Assembly (NCBI GenBank): GCA_028455995.1
Contig: JABELC010000006.1
Span: 1,240,001 to 1,304,000 of the forward strand
DNA from: Scleromitrula shiraiana
Lineage: Eukaryota > Ascomycota > Leotiomycetes > Helotiales > Sclerotiniaceae
Length of the DNA: 64,000 bases
Direction of reading: 5' to 3'
Part shown: one piece after another, positions 46,575 to 57,729 of the stretch
Layout of the letters: every line of letters begins with the position of its first letter
Position numbering within the stretch: the first letter of the stretch is position 1
Made by a program: the position numbers and the translations under genes
Notes under the pieces: generated by a model
Databases searched by the model: none
What the model saw: the letters and a program-made list of their open reading frames with translations, nothing else
Told to the model about the DNA's origin: nothing

Positions 46575-48299
46575 TCAGTGGGATCGGTCATTGGCAATGT
46601 GACCGGGTTGTGCTTCAATCAAGCTACCAATACCAATAGCAAAGTAAAGTCCCGACCACCATCCCTCCATGACAAGAGCCGCAATTGCACGGCAATATGA
46701 TCGACTAAAATTATGAGTATATCCTGACTGCATGATGTCAACAAGATGCGCGCAATAGTGGTGGTCCATGTAGCTGAGGAATATTGTAGCATCTATTTCA
46801 CAATTACGTAGAAGAAGTGGCAGGATAATCTGACAATCGATCATACTTGCCGGAATTAAGCCAGATTCGATGGCATCACACACCATTGTATGGATCATGA
46901 TGGACCCTTTGAAATCGATGTCATCGATACAAACATGGTAGTAATGGCTTCGGCGAGGAACCGAGAGTACCTTGCTATCAGATGGCTCAATTGGTGAAAA
47001 ATCTGGATTATAACAATCAGCAAGATTGGCAATCTTGTAAAGATCTGACATCCGTAAACTCGAGCAAGTATCGAAGGCTAGGCTGTAGTAACGCCACACA
47101 TCATGACGGTGGCTAAACAGCGACCATATGGATGCTGTAACAATAGTCACACAACCAAAATGTCTTTCTTCCGAGTTGAAGCTAGCATTAAACATCCAGA
47201 CAGTCCGCTCATAACATTGAATCAGGTCAGTCATGGCAATGGATCCGCGAGTGAGAGCAAAGATTGACGCGTTGCACTCTTGATAACGTAAGTCAGGCCC
47301 AAGATCAACCCAGTCATTGACCAGACCGCATAACATCATATCGTCGCGTCCAGCAACTCCCTTGGCGAAGGACAGGTAGTGCGCAAACCCACCGGAGTCA
47401 AGAGCTTTGAAGTCACGCCAAGTGTCGCGTTCCGCGTGGACCCAAGTAGTAAGTCCATCGGTCGTCTGATTACGAAACGCCGCCTCATGGGTCCGTTTGA
47501 GATCGAAAAAGCTCATAGAGCAGAGCATGTGAGATCTTCGAACACTTAGTTCTTCTGGCAAATTTGGCATATCCCATAGGGCTAATACTTCCTTCCCTAG
47601 TCGTGATATTGAATGACCCCCGGTGACTTTGTCTACATTGTACTCGAAATAAAAGCCGTAGCTAAGGATACACACAAAGTCCTGGCACCAATCATCAAAA
47701 TCTTTCATGAGCATGGCCATCCACCAGGTTCCACAAAATACAGGATATGCGGCGACACCGGCGAGTCCAAATTCCTTCATTACCGCAGCAAGAGCAGGAG
47801 AAGGACAAGTAACAACTTTAGATTTGGTGCTATGGTTGTTATTTGCTCCTGCTCGCGCCCGTTGAATCATAATACCAGCAGCATCGTCTTCGACAATAAC
47901 AACTGGTTGAGTCCAAACCCTTCGATTAACTTTGACTCTGTCTGGTTCGCCATTGGGATCAGTTCGTTGTTGCATAATCTCTCGCAGCAAGCCTAGTGCA
48001 TTTGAAGTCATATCAGCCAATTCCCTTGTATGAGCACTAAATGGTTCTCTCATAGCTTCCTCATTGTTCAACAATTCGCTCGGCTCATATGCGGGAGTTG
48101 GAGCCAAGGGGCTTCTAGGTTCATGTTGCATAAGAGCAGATTGACCCGATCCGTACAATTCTTCTTTCACCTGGGAGATGTAATTCGCCAGAGGAGTATG
48201 TTCGATGGCTTTGCGGGTCCATAACACACCAAGTGGTATCTTATGTGCCGATTGAGTGTATATAGAATGGACACGTTCTGACACAATGGGAAGCACCAT
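46575..48299 (-). CDS. Unknown 574-residue protein with Asp-rich motifs, next to a P450
   Basis: A long intact intronless frame from ATG 48299 to a stop at 46575. The N-terminal 170 residues are partly disordered (PRSPLAPTPAYEPSELL). The rest is Trp-, His- and Met-rich and helical in character. Two acidic clusters stand out: MKDFDDWCQDFVCIL and GRDDMMLCGLVNDWVDLGPD. Both resemble, without exactly matching, the DDxxD/E and NDxxS/TxxxE metal-binding motifs of class I terpene cyclases. I do not recognise the family. A terpene-cyclase-like role is only a hypothesis, encouraged by the P450 immediately alongside. There is no signal peptide. Confidence 0.7.
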   Translation of the reverse strand: MVLPIVSERVHSIYTQSAHKIPLGVLWTRKAIEHTPLANYISQVKEELYGSGQSALMQHEPRSPLAPTPAYEPSELLNNEEAMREPFSAHTRELADMTSNALGLLREIMQQRTDPNGEPDRVKVNRRVWTQPVVIVEDDAAGIMIQRARAGANNNHSTKSKVVTCPSPALAAVMKEFGLAGVAAYPVFCGTWWMAMLMKDFDDWCQDFVCILSYGFYFEYNVDKVTGGHSISRLGKEVLALWDMPNLPEELSVRRSHMLCSMSFFDLKRTHEAAFRNQTTDGLTTWVHAERDTWRDFKALDSGGFAHYLSFAKGVAGRDDMMLCGLVNDWVDLGPDLRYQECNASIFALTRGSIAMTDLIQCYERTVWMFNASFNSEERHFGCVTIVTASIWSLFSHRHDVWRYYSLAFDTCSSLRMSDLYKIANLADCYNPDFSPIEPSDSKVLSVPRRSHYYHVCIDDIDFKGSIMIHTMVCDAIESGLIPASMIDCQIILPLLLRNCEIDATIFLSYMDHHYCAHLVDIMQSGYTHNFSRSYCRAIAALVMEGWWSGLYFAIGIGSLIEAQPGHIANDRSH

Positions 48300-51055
48300 C
48301 TTGTCAGGGAAATTTCAGGTGATTTCTATATCTACATTGATTGTATATTAGAAACAGTATCTTCGAAAGTTCTTAGAACATCACATGACATGTGAAGTGC
48401 GACAGGTAAAGTGTTAGGGTATATATACCAGTTGTCCAGAATAGTGGAGGTCACGAATCTCGCTTTATGGTGTCACAGATATATAGAAAATGACGTACCT
48501 TCATCGAGAATTTCATCATACACGGCTGGTATTGTGAGCTCCTGCTCTCAAAAAGAAAGCATCTTCGAGGAAAGGAGTATAACAACAGAAAGTAGAGTAC
48601 TCCAATAAGTTCTGCCACAGAATTGTTATATATACACAAAGAATTCTAAACTAAAGTATTACAACTACGATTTTGTGCAGTGTTGCACTACATTTTACAG
48701 CAGTACTCACCAAAACACAGCATCATACTTTATACCCAGTTTTCATTGCTTTAAGAATTCAAATATCATGCCCTCAACTTTCCATTGGATTAAGAATGGC
48801 GGATATGTAGCGCAGTATGCTTTGGCCACGGGGAGTTCGGCTATGAACTCATAGACTTATATCATCCCACATCCGATCTTGAGGGGTACTCTCGTACCGT
48901 AGTCACATCATGAATCCTGGTATATCGAGAACCGGGAAATGCTTATCTATCTCTTAAGGTGATCTCGTGCTGGGCATCAGGCGGTAGTTATTTTGACCCA
49001 ATAGGAAGAGTCTACTCTATGCCCACGAAAACTAAATTGGAAGATGTTACCTTGGTTATTGTCATCATGTCTATGTTAAAATCCCGAATATAAACTGAGT
49101 CTTGGCAAGTGTAGTAACATTATAGTCTACGGCGATCAGAATGTAACCTGATGTATTTCCTAGTATTTCTTGAGTAAGAACCCACACTTAGTTTTGTTAC
49201 TTGGAAATATGTAGTCAAAGATTGATGAGTGATCATTCATTACTTTTGAATATGCTGTTGTCTGTTGGAATTCCATGATTGAAGCGAGTGTTATATGTAT
49301 TTCCTTATCCGAAGGTTGACTTTTTGAGCGGGCACATATACATATCAATATCGCATGGAAAGCTGAGGGACTGTAAATTAATGAGAATTCTTAAGATGTA
49401 ACTTCCATCTAGAAAATAAATAGGATATCTTCTACTGCACCAAACAGTAACACCAAGTAGAACTGGCTCTGAATATTCAATGAGAGGTAGTATAGACTGA
49501 AAATTTTCAATTATCCGATTCCAATTCTCAGAATCCTAATGCCTTAAAAATTGATTTAGTGTTTGGATCAATCTTGGTATATATATGGGACCTTGACCCT
49601 GAGAGTAGGGTTCGATCATTAGATTGGCTGTTAAGAACTTGACTGCATATTGCTAGCGCATGGGTGTCCAGAACTTCACAAAACTAAGATTCAAAAAGGT
49701 TGGCAGGACTAAAAACAAACTCATAATACAATTGTCATTTTCTATCGAGTTGACCAGTCTCAGATTATCTGTGAGACCATGTCTTGGGTGCGAACTCGAT
49801 CTCTGTCAGCTTCAACAATCGAACCGCTCCAATAAACCTGCAAACCTCAAGATACGAACCACATATATTTGTATGTTTTTATAAAATTTCAAATACAGCA
49901 ATTGTTATCAATATCTCAAGGCCATTGTAACAATTCCCGAGGCCTACGCATGTTGAGGATTGCCACAAACCTCATCATATCGGGCTTGTGAAAAGTGCAA
50001 TTAGTTTTAGAAGTCTCATAAAGTTCGTAGCGGCTCCAGGTGTTTAGAAAGTTCTATTCTTGATAAGTTCCAATCTTGGATAACTATAGCCACGCAGTCT
50101 ACTTGTCATCAAGTGTTTGACGGTAAGACAACTCAATGCATAATGAATCGTAGTTAATCTTATGCGGATAATTGAATATCTAGGGAGATTGCCGAAGCAA
50201 AACTGGATGTTTATGATAAATCTAAGCACATCTTTTCTTGACTCACTTGTAGATATGAGACACTCATAATCAGTGAGACTTCTAAGCACTTTACTGGGAA
50301 ACAAACTCAGTCAGTAATCAAGATATTTATGGACATGCCAAGAGCATGCATTGGTCCGAAAATTCGAGATCAGAACCAACTCGCTCTTCTAATTCATCGG
50401 CCCCTTCTCAAACACAGATATCCAGATTGATATCAATGCTCCGGCAGTATCTGGAGCTCAGCTATCTAGACATTTCTTTTCTTTTGAGATATCTACTTCC
50501 AATCTAATTTTTGAGGAGTCTAGTTTTTGAGGAGATAGGAAAATAATCATCTAGAATTATTTATCCAACTAAGACCAGCAGAACTAAATCTTATTGTTTT
50601 TTTAGGAAGAATGAACTGCGACTTCATTGTTGGCTTAGTTGGAAACCAACTCTTGGCAATGCAAAAGTATCGTGAGAATGGGTCTTGTTGATATCCATCA
50701 TTAAAAACAATCAGCGCACATTCCGAACTCGGCTTTTCATGTTTGCTTTTTCGGGTTCAGTCATATCCGTCCCGCCAACAAATAATAGGACCTCGCCATT
50801 TGATAGAGGAGTGAATATATGCTGCTGTCATACTTGCAGATAGAACCAAATGTTGGAGATGAAGTATTGTGCCACGTTCACACATTGTATACACAGCCCG
50901 ACGATTCTAGAAATTGGGTCTTCAAATATTCATTTAATGAGGGATTCCCTCCCAAAGACTTGCTTCCTTTTATTTTACTTGCGTTCAAATTGAATTACAC
51001 ATCCGCAACAGATTCTCAAACATTTACGTCGAAATAAAAATTTGTTATTATCATC
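48300..51055. other. Long gene-poor, AT-rich region
   Basis: About 2.8 kb with no frame above 90 codons and no family resemblance. A 16-bp tandem duplication is listed separately. It may be old degraded sequence, but no transposon signature (terminal repeats, transposase fragments) was identified. Confidence 0.4.
50503..50534 (+). repeat. 16-bp tandem duplication
   Basis: TCTAATTTTTGAGGAG is followed directly by TCTAGTTTTTGAGGAG, differing by one base. No role inferred. Confidence 0.7.
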
Positions 51056-51901
51056 ATGCGAAAGCCAACAATTCTTATGGTGCCAGGAGCTTGGCATTTG
51101 CCCTTCATCTGTGATGAAGTTGCAGCAATCCTCTCCAAGCATGATTACCCCACCATCATCCTCCCCCTCCCATTGGCAGGTGCTTCTCCAGCCCTCCCAA
51201 ACTTTGATCTTGATGTCTCCACCATCCGTAAAGGCCTCGAGGAACTCATCTCACAAGAGAAAGAAGTTGTTCTCCTTGTTCATTTCTACACCGGACTTTC
51301 GGGAGGCGAAGCCCCCAAAGGCCTGGGGAAAAAAAGGAACGCCAGAGTAAAGGATTAAACGGTGGTGCTGTGAGATACGTTATCATTAATGGATTTGCCA
51401 CACCAGAGGGCTTCCAACCTGCTGCTCCTGGCGATTATTCTCAAATACCAGAATGAATGCAATTGGATACTGAGGTAAGATAATAAGATACCACCCAACC
51501 CATGAACTATGAATATGGTCTAACCGTGATACTCCCATTCTTAGAATAGTGTTACGACGGTCTTCCCTGAAGACGCAAAGAAAGTCTTCTACAATGAAAT
51601 GACTCCCGAGAAAGGTGACGAGCTAGCTGCTCAGCTTGTTCCTCAAAGTCTAGGTGTTTACAATAGCACTGCTACCTACGCGGCATGGAAAGACATACCC
51701 TCTACCTATCTTGTAGGTGGTCTTGATCAGACCTATTTCAAACCTGCATTCATAGAGTTAATGGTAAATGAAGCGAGGCAAATGCAGCCTGATGATTTTG
51801 ATGTTATGGAGCATTGCGAGAATGCAGGTCATTGTCCTATGGTTAGTCATTCTGAATGGACGGCAAAGGCATTACGAGGAGCTGCAGGAGAGTTGCTTTG
51901 A
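51056..51901 (+). pseudogene. Broken alpha/beta hydrolase
   Basis: Starts MRKPTILMVPGAWH, with ICDEVAAILSKHDYPTI, the N-terminus of an AB-hydrolase-6 family protein. The expected nucleophile elbow (GHSYGG or similar) reads VHFYTGLSGGEA, so the catalytic Ser is gone. After GLGKK the frame is lost in a run of seven As (near 51325-51335); one frame over, it continues GLNGGAVRYVIINGFATPEG. A TGA then interrupts at about 51457 (QIPE*MQLD, probably TGG to TGA). After an intron the 3' exon is intact (VFPEDAKKVFYNEMTPEKG to AGHCPMVSHSEW), retaining the catalytic His region. The frameshift, nonsense codon and missing nucleophile together make it non-functional. Confidence 0.85.
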
Positions 51902-52103
51902 GAATTGAGGATTGAGGATTGGTGCACAGTGGAACTTCCTTTTATAATGCGTGTAGTGAGTTGAGATGAGTAGTTGCCGCATTCTAAACCATGGAATAAT
52001 GAACGTTATTTTCAGTTCCAAAATAATAGTAGCTGTTGACCTAACCTCTAGAGTGAGTCAGTGTATAAAACCGATGAATTCATGCAATCATGTTCTTATA
52101 TAA

Positions 52104-53707
52104 TTACCATCCAATTTTCTTCATCCATTTCTCAATCCACACCCACTCCCATCTAACCCTCGCCACAAGAAACACCAATACACATAGTGGAACAGCTACA
52201 CAAAAGTATCTCCACCACACCACAGAATCAACTTCACCCTGCATGCTGAAAAGACCCGTTACAAAACTCAGAGGAACAAACAACAATGCCAAGTATGTCA
52301 GTCTCGTCACATTCGCTGCTTCCTTCAATGACCTCCTCGTGTCCACTATTTGAACTAGAGATGTGACGACTGGTATTAAAGCTTCGCATCTGTGTTGGTA
52401 AATGTCTATTTGTTTCATTATATGCTTGTAATCTAATTCTAGAAGGCGATATGGATCTTCTATTTTGGTAAAATTGGGATCCGGATTTTCGGGGATCGGG
52501 TTGTGAGTCTGAAGGAAAGTTGTCACGAGATCTAATTTATAAGTTGTCTGAATACATCTCCTGCCCCAGACCTGCAGGTTCCGGAGATTGGTATCCAGGA
52601 ATGTTAGACCGGAGGCGTCTTCTGGTAGGTCGCTTGTATATTCATATTCTTTTATGTTATTCGAAAGAACTGCAACGTAGCGAGTCCATTCGCCGGCTAT
52701 TATTTGGAGCGGATAATAGGAGAGTGTGAGCAGCGTTGGTGAAGATGTGTCGAATGAAGGCGGAAGTTCTGAAAACCAGTAGTGGACTAAATCATCTAGA
52801 AGTGAATGGCGGGTTGGACCTGACTCGGGTGCCGAGAGAAATGAAGCTCTTTCCATGAAATCTTCATAACCTCCTTGGAATAGTTTGGTTTGCAGAGTTA
52901 GTTCCTGCTCCGACGATCGATAGATGTTGTTTAATGGTGCATCGACCAACATAATTCCTTTTATATAATCATCGAGTTAGCCGAAGCATACCGATCAAGT
53001 TTGGATATATGAAGTGAGGGAATCTTGGCATTATCTAGTAGTATGACAGTCGAGTGTTCGCGTTGTATGGAAAACCTGTGGATTTTCATAGATAAAGTAA
53101 ACGGTGGAAGTTTTCACTTACCCAGCCAAGGGGTAGATTTGGTATCAGCAAGCAAAACCGAGCAGCAATGCTGTACAAACCCAATATGAACATCTCTCGT
53201 TGGTGGCAACATCATAACCTTGCGAGGGATATTGCAATTCCGAGACAATCTTCTCAGAGAAGCCGCTGCATTATTGAACTCCAAAGAACGCTGATATGGA
53301 AGACTGATAAAGTTTTGCTTTCTGATTTTAGATGGCAAGAGAGCAATTGATGGTTTAGGAGAGGTCAATTCCACTTTTTGGCCATGAAGTTGTGAAGCAA
53401 AGAATATAGGATCAATATCCAATCTCGAGCCTAATAGTTCAATTATTTCTTTGGATAAATCCTCCACTATTAGAATACGTCCTTTAATTTGTGATGTTTG
53501 AATATCTCGATCATCTAGAAGATCCTTGACGTCCTCGATATGAAGTTCGTTTAAGGTTAATTCTTCCTCTGTAGCTGAGAATTCTAAAAGTACAAATCGG
53601 CACAAGTTCCTGGTGATGTCAGCTTCCAGGAATTGGGCAAGATCCCGTAGACACGGATTCCGAATAGATTGCGAAGAAACATAGTCGGTATATGATCTGG
53701 TCGGCAT
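52104..53707 (-). CDS. CorA-like divalent-cation transporter family membrane protein
   Basis: Two exons (53707-53122 and 52957-52104) join across a 164-bp intron to about 479 residues (STPWLG then IMLVDAPL). Start at ATG 53707 (MPTRSYTDYVSS); the two codons before it begin with GTG. The soluble part carries ILIVEDLSKEIIELLGSRLD and FISLPYQRSLEF, typical of fungal CorA-related proteins. Two C-terminal membrane helices follow: LTYLALLFVPLSFVTGLFSM and YFCVAVPLCVLVFLVARV. The canonical GMN selectivity motif after the first helix is replaced by SMQGE, so magnesium transport is uncertain. The protein ends with a basic-aromatic tail. Confidence 0.8.
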
Positions 53708-54337
53708 TTTCACATAAGTGGAATTTTCCAGTGCTTCTTTTGGAATTACTCAGGGCATTATATAGTGCTTTGATCTACCGCATTAGGTAGAAATTTTTGC
53801 ATCGCCATCAAATACAGTGACCCACAACTTATATTTACTAGTAGTAAGCGAATTTTAAAAAGACGCCTTTTGACGCAACAAACTTCAAGTTGTATTATAC
53901 TTTTTGAAATTGAATTATAAATTTTATATATTATCAAATTTATAAAATTATAATTGTTAGTTGATTTTTAATTAAATTTAAAAAAATGGTATTGCAATAA
54001 TAGATTAGAGTGATTCTGAGCTCGCTTAAAGATAAGTTGCCTAGTACTGTGAGTTGTCCCAAACGCCATTATCTGTAGTGTTACTCTGCACAATGATGGC
54101 ATCGCCAATAATGTTTCTTGAAAAACAGCCTTGCAGCATGGCCTGCGACTCGAACCGCGGCTGGGTATGCAGAGCTGACACCATGATTAAGCAAGTGATG
54201 TTCGGTACGACCTCAGCCTCAGGCTTTGGAGATATAGAAGGGTCACCTATTGAACTTAGTGGAAAATAGTAGAATTTATAGAATCGGAAAACTCTCGTTT
54301 TTCACTCAGATTGATTATTCAAGACTCCGATCGGACA
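53708..54337. other. AT-rich intergenic region
   Basis: Promoter interval between the divergent CorA-like and RelA/SpoT genes. From about 53875 to 53995 the DNA is nearly all A and T, with long TTTATA/AATTTA words. No gene recognised. Confidence 0.5.
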
Positions 54338-56065
54338 ATGTCCTCTAGTGGAAGCGAGACATCAACGACCTCTGGCGATGACCCAATAATTTCCTCTTTT
54401 ATCGATGAATACGTCAGAGCTAGATTCTTTTATTCCGAAGTAGCGAGCCTTGCGGCACAGCTTTGTGAAACAAAGCTTGAGAGCGCAGGAATTCGCGCGA
54501 TTGTAACACACCGAGCAAAAACACCACATAGGCTCGAAGCAAAGTTATACCAAAGATCTAGGAAAAAGCCTTACAAATCAGAGGCGGAAATACGTAAAGA
54601 CATTGTTGATCTTGCTGGTGTGCGTATTGCTCTCTATTTCCCAAACGATAGTGTCAAAGTTGGCAAGATTATCGAGGAGACATTTCATATAGTTGAAAGC
54701 AAGCTATTTCCAGACGGAACACGAGAATCGTATAGAAAAGCTTCCTTAAAAGATGCAAATTATGTTCAGAGATTCGATGGCTATCTGGCCGATCACTACC
54801 GAGTTAATATGAGAGCATCCAACATAGCAGACAGGCATACTCGTTCATCATTAAAACGTTCAAATCCAATCGTTGAGATCCAGGTGGCCTCGGTATTGAT
54901 GCATGCCTGGGCAGAAGTCAACCATGATCTGGTTTACAAGGAACTTAATGGAATGGCTCCACCTGAAGAGCAACGGATCTTAGATGCCGTCAATGGTCTT
55001 GTACACACCGGGGAGGTATTGCTACAACAACTGCAGCTTGCTGTCGATGGGCGTGTCCAGTACCAGAATCAACGTTTCAAGGATCAATTTGAACTGAGAT
55101 CTTTTCTAAAACGGCAGCCAGGATTAGATAGTGTGAGAATAGACAAACTGGATGTTCTCTTGGAAATTCTGAGGCAATTGAAACTCGATTCGCCAAAGAA
55201 ACTGGCCCGTTTACTTCCGGCTGATGGCTTTAGTTCTCCAGTGACCAGTCCCATCGCGCTCAAAATATTAGATCATATTATCTACCCACAAGTCCATCAT
55301 AGGGACAGCATTGTATTACATCCGAAGCCGATACCCCCAGGGCCCATGGGCTATCTCCCTAAAGGAGGTGGTCCTGATTTAGTCATCACTGCTAAGGATC
55401 TCCATGACATTTCAAGTCAGAGAAAGATTCTGCAGCGTGCTATACAGGTCGCTGACGCAATTCGCTATCCTAGTAGGTCTATCCTCGTCAACCTTGTGAA
55501 TATTCCAACGGAACTTAGACGCTTTCATCAGCTCTGGTCAGATGCGTCTTTGCTTAGGGCAAGCAAAATGAAAAATGGTGTGGGATACGAGGTACCACCA
55601 CAAATGATAGAAGCATTAGAAAAACTGTGGGGATGGTTCAGCGAAAACCCTGACGTGTTATTCCGAGTTTCGCTGAAGATAGCAAGGCTAGAATCACCTG
55701 ATATGGTAGAACAATTGGTTAGGCTTCAACCCTTAGAATATATACAACGAAGATCTTCTGGTGATAACAACCCCATGCGACCTTCTGATCCACCATATAG
55801 ATCAAAGAGCGATTATGCTCCACTTAGAAGAACCAGGAGTCAGGAGCAACAAAGACGGGAACGTATACACAAATCAGAAAAGGAGCGGATGGGTCATGGA
55901 CGGTACGAAAGGATAGTCCAGGAGTCACGATATGACTGTTCCCCGAAACGAACTAGGAGGAGTAGGGAAGATAGTCCAAGACATCATGATCTTGAGCCAG
56001 GGCGGAGAAAGAGGAGTGGAGAAGACAGCTCAAAACACCATCGAAGAAGCACCCATGAGAGGTAG
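54338..56065 (+). CDS. RelA/SpoT-domain protein (putative alarmone synthetase), eukaryotic
   Basis: Intronless, 575 residues from ATG 54338 (MSSSGSETSTTSGDD). Residues about 45-215 match the RelA/SpoT nucleotidyltransferase (ppGpp synthetase) domain. VTHRAKTPHRLEAKL has the R-x-K substrate-binding pair (Arg59, Lys61), DLAGVRIAL gives the catalytic Asp91, FDGYLADH carries the Gly-Tyr that stacks the guanine in bacterial enzymes, and VEIQVASVLMHAWAEVNHD has the second acidic residue (Glu180). YKE follows. No HD hydrolase, TGS or ACT domain is present, so it resembles a small alarmone synthetase. The middle is helical and unassigned. The last 100 residues are Arg/Ser-rich (RRTRSQEQQRRERIHKSE), suggesting a nuclear or RNA-associated tail. 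Similar single-domain proteins are reported in fungi; the product and target here are unknown. Confidence 0.85.
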   Translation: MSSSGSETSTTSGDDPIISSFIDEYVRARFFYSEVASLAAQLCETKLESAGIRAIVTHRAKTPHRLEAKLYQRSRKKPYKSEAEIRKDIVDLAGVRIALYFPNDSVKVGKIIEETFHIVESKLFPDGTRESYRKASLKDANYVQRFDGYLADHYRVNMRASNIADRHTRSSLKRSNPIVEIQVASVLMHAWAEVNHDLVYKELNGMAPPEEQRILDAVNGLVHTGEVLLQQLQLAVDGRVQYQNQRFKDQFELRSFLKRQPGLDSVRIDKLDVLLEILRQLKLDSPKKLARLLPADGFSSPVTSPIALKILDHIIYPQVHHRDSIVLHPKPIPPGPMGYLPKGGGPDLVITAKDLHDISSQRKILQRAIQVADAIRYPSRSILVNLVNIPTELRRFHQLWSDASLLRASKMKNGVGYEVPPQMIEALEKLWGWFSENPDVLFRVSLKIARLESPDMVEQLVRLQPLEYIQRRSSGDNNPMRPSDPPYRSKSDYAPLRRTRSQEQQRRERIHKSEKERMGHGRYERIVQESRYDCSPKRTRRSREDSPRHHDLEPGRRKRSGEDSSKHHRRSTHER

Positions 56066-56789
56066 GTATCTATTCCAAAATCAGTGATATTCATACCAAC
56101 AAAAAATAGATCATCTCATACTCGTCCTTATACAAAATGAAAGAAAGCGGTGCAATTGCTATCACCAGTTCGCAAGACTTTTCACACAACATTAGGAAAT
56201 AGATGCATACCCTGAGAGATCGTTTTTTTCTCAACAGACACTCTCCAAGATGCATGATGGAAGATACTTCTCGTTGTCGAAAAGGCAAATATCGCATGCG
56301 TAGGCCGGAAGGTCAAAATCTCAAATTCAGTATTGAACAGTGCATGCCGAGTTGGTTCATAGATTAGTACACCGGAGATCATACAAAATTACCCTGTACA
56401 CAACGGACATCCATTTGAATATCCAAAGTCTAAGACTTTGTGCAATATCTTTCAATAATCCGTAATTGAATATTAAGAGGCCCTCAATTCAGATGGCAGT
56501 GGGTGGTGGGGAAAAAACTTATGATAGCAAAAGTCTTCAACGCAGGAAGTTAGTGAAGATAACGGGATGAGAGGGGTAAGTAAAACATGGAATGATTGGA
56601 TCCATGGCAAAAGAACACATTAAAGCTCTATAATATCCATATTATCAAGATAAAAGTGTACGTTTTGAGGTTTGTTGAATTTTCGGATCAGTGGTTGAAA
56701 TCCAGGCACGTGTCAATCAGAAGATATCATACAAACGACAGACAAATAAACATTTGTACTATTACTCTAGCCATGTATAATATTATGCC
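56066..56789. other. Intergenic region between two convergent genes
   Basis: 3' flanks of the RelA/SpoT-domain gene and quinolinate phosphoribosyltransferase. Nothing recognised. Confidence 0.5.
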
Positions 56790-57729
56790 TTAATGATCGA
56801 TTTTGAGTGAGAAATCAACATGCGGAACACCTTGGTGTATCGAACTTGTAGAAATGATGTCGATATCTACATGTAAAGGTTAGCACACATCCATAACAAT
56901 AGGGATTCTTCAGCCTACCATTGTTGATATATGTTTCCACATTCTCTGACGTTAAACCTCCACTACACTCCAACAGAAATTCTTTCTTTCCTGCCCAACG
57001 TTGTCGTAAATTCTGTGCAGCAACTTTGAGTCCTTCCCCAGAGAAATTGTCCAACATGATAATATCCGCTCCAGCTGCAATTGCCTCATCCGCACCCTCT
57101 TCGCTATCCACCTCTACCTCAACCTTCAATGCGAACCCACCCGCTGCCTTAGCTGCCTTAACAGCCTCTGTAATACTTCCTCTTGCCCATATATGATTGT
57201 CCTTCAGCATCGTCATACTAGAAAGATCATGACGATGACCATCAACACCTCCAACAATCATGCCATATTTTTCCACCAGCCTAAATCCTGGCGTAGTTTT
57301 CCTCGTCCCAGCAAGAATTCCCTTATACCCCGCCTTCCTAACCAATACCTCCATATCCCTCGATCTCGTCGCAACCCCCGAACATCGACTCAATGTATTT
57401 AATGCGACTCTTTCTCCCAGTAATAACTTTCGTACTGGTCCTGTAACAGTAGCTACAGCCACTTTCCCAGATGTTCCCGGCTCTACCAATGATCCTTCTT
57501 TCATATGCCATTCCACTGTGCATCCCGCTTGTGCAAATATTTCGTCGAAGAATGGTACGCCTGCTAATATACCTCGCGATTTTCCGAATAGAGTCGCAGT
57601 TCGTTCGCTATCGCCGACAACAAATCCGCCATAGTCGAAGGAGGGAGTATCTTCTGCAAACCAAGCTGTAATTTGGGACTTCCAATGGATAGGAAGGAGA
57701 TCTGCGGGGTTTCCGTGCTGAAGCGCCAT
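56790..57729 (-). CDS. BNA6: Nicotinate-nucleotide pyrophosphorylase (quinolinate phosphoribosyltransferase)
   Basis: Converts quinolinate and PRPP to nicotinate mononucleotide with CO2 release, the step linking the kynurenine pathway to NAD synthesis. Two exons (57729-56919 and 56866-56790) join in phase to 295 residues, the standard length. The N-terminal domain starts MALQHGNPADLLPIHW; RVALNTLSRCSGVATR, AGTRKTTPGFRLVEKY and GGVDGHRHDLSS are the substrate-binding signatures; IIMLDNFSGEG and ECSGGLTSENV complete the barrel. The second exon supplies the C-terminal strand DIDIISTSSIHQGVP and DFSLKID. The gene is intact. Confidence 0.95.

Noticed and set aside
54311..54337. Extended start of the RelA/SpoT-domain protein
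   Set aside because: The first codon of that extension is TTG; the first ATG is at 54338 and has a plausible context.
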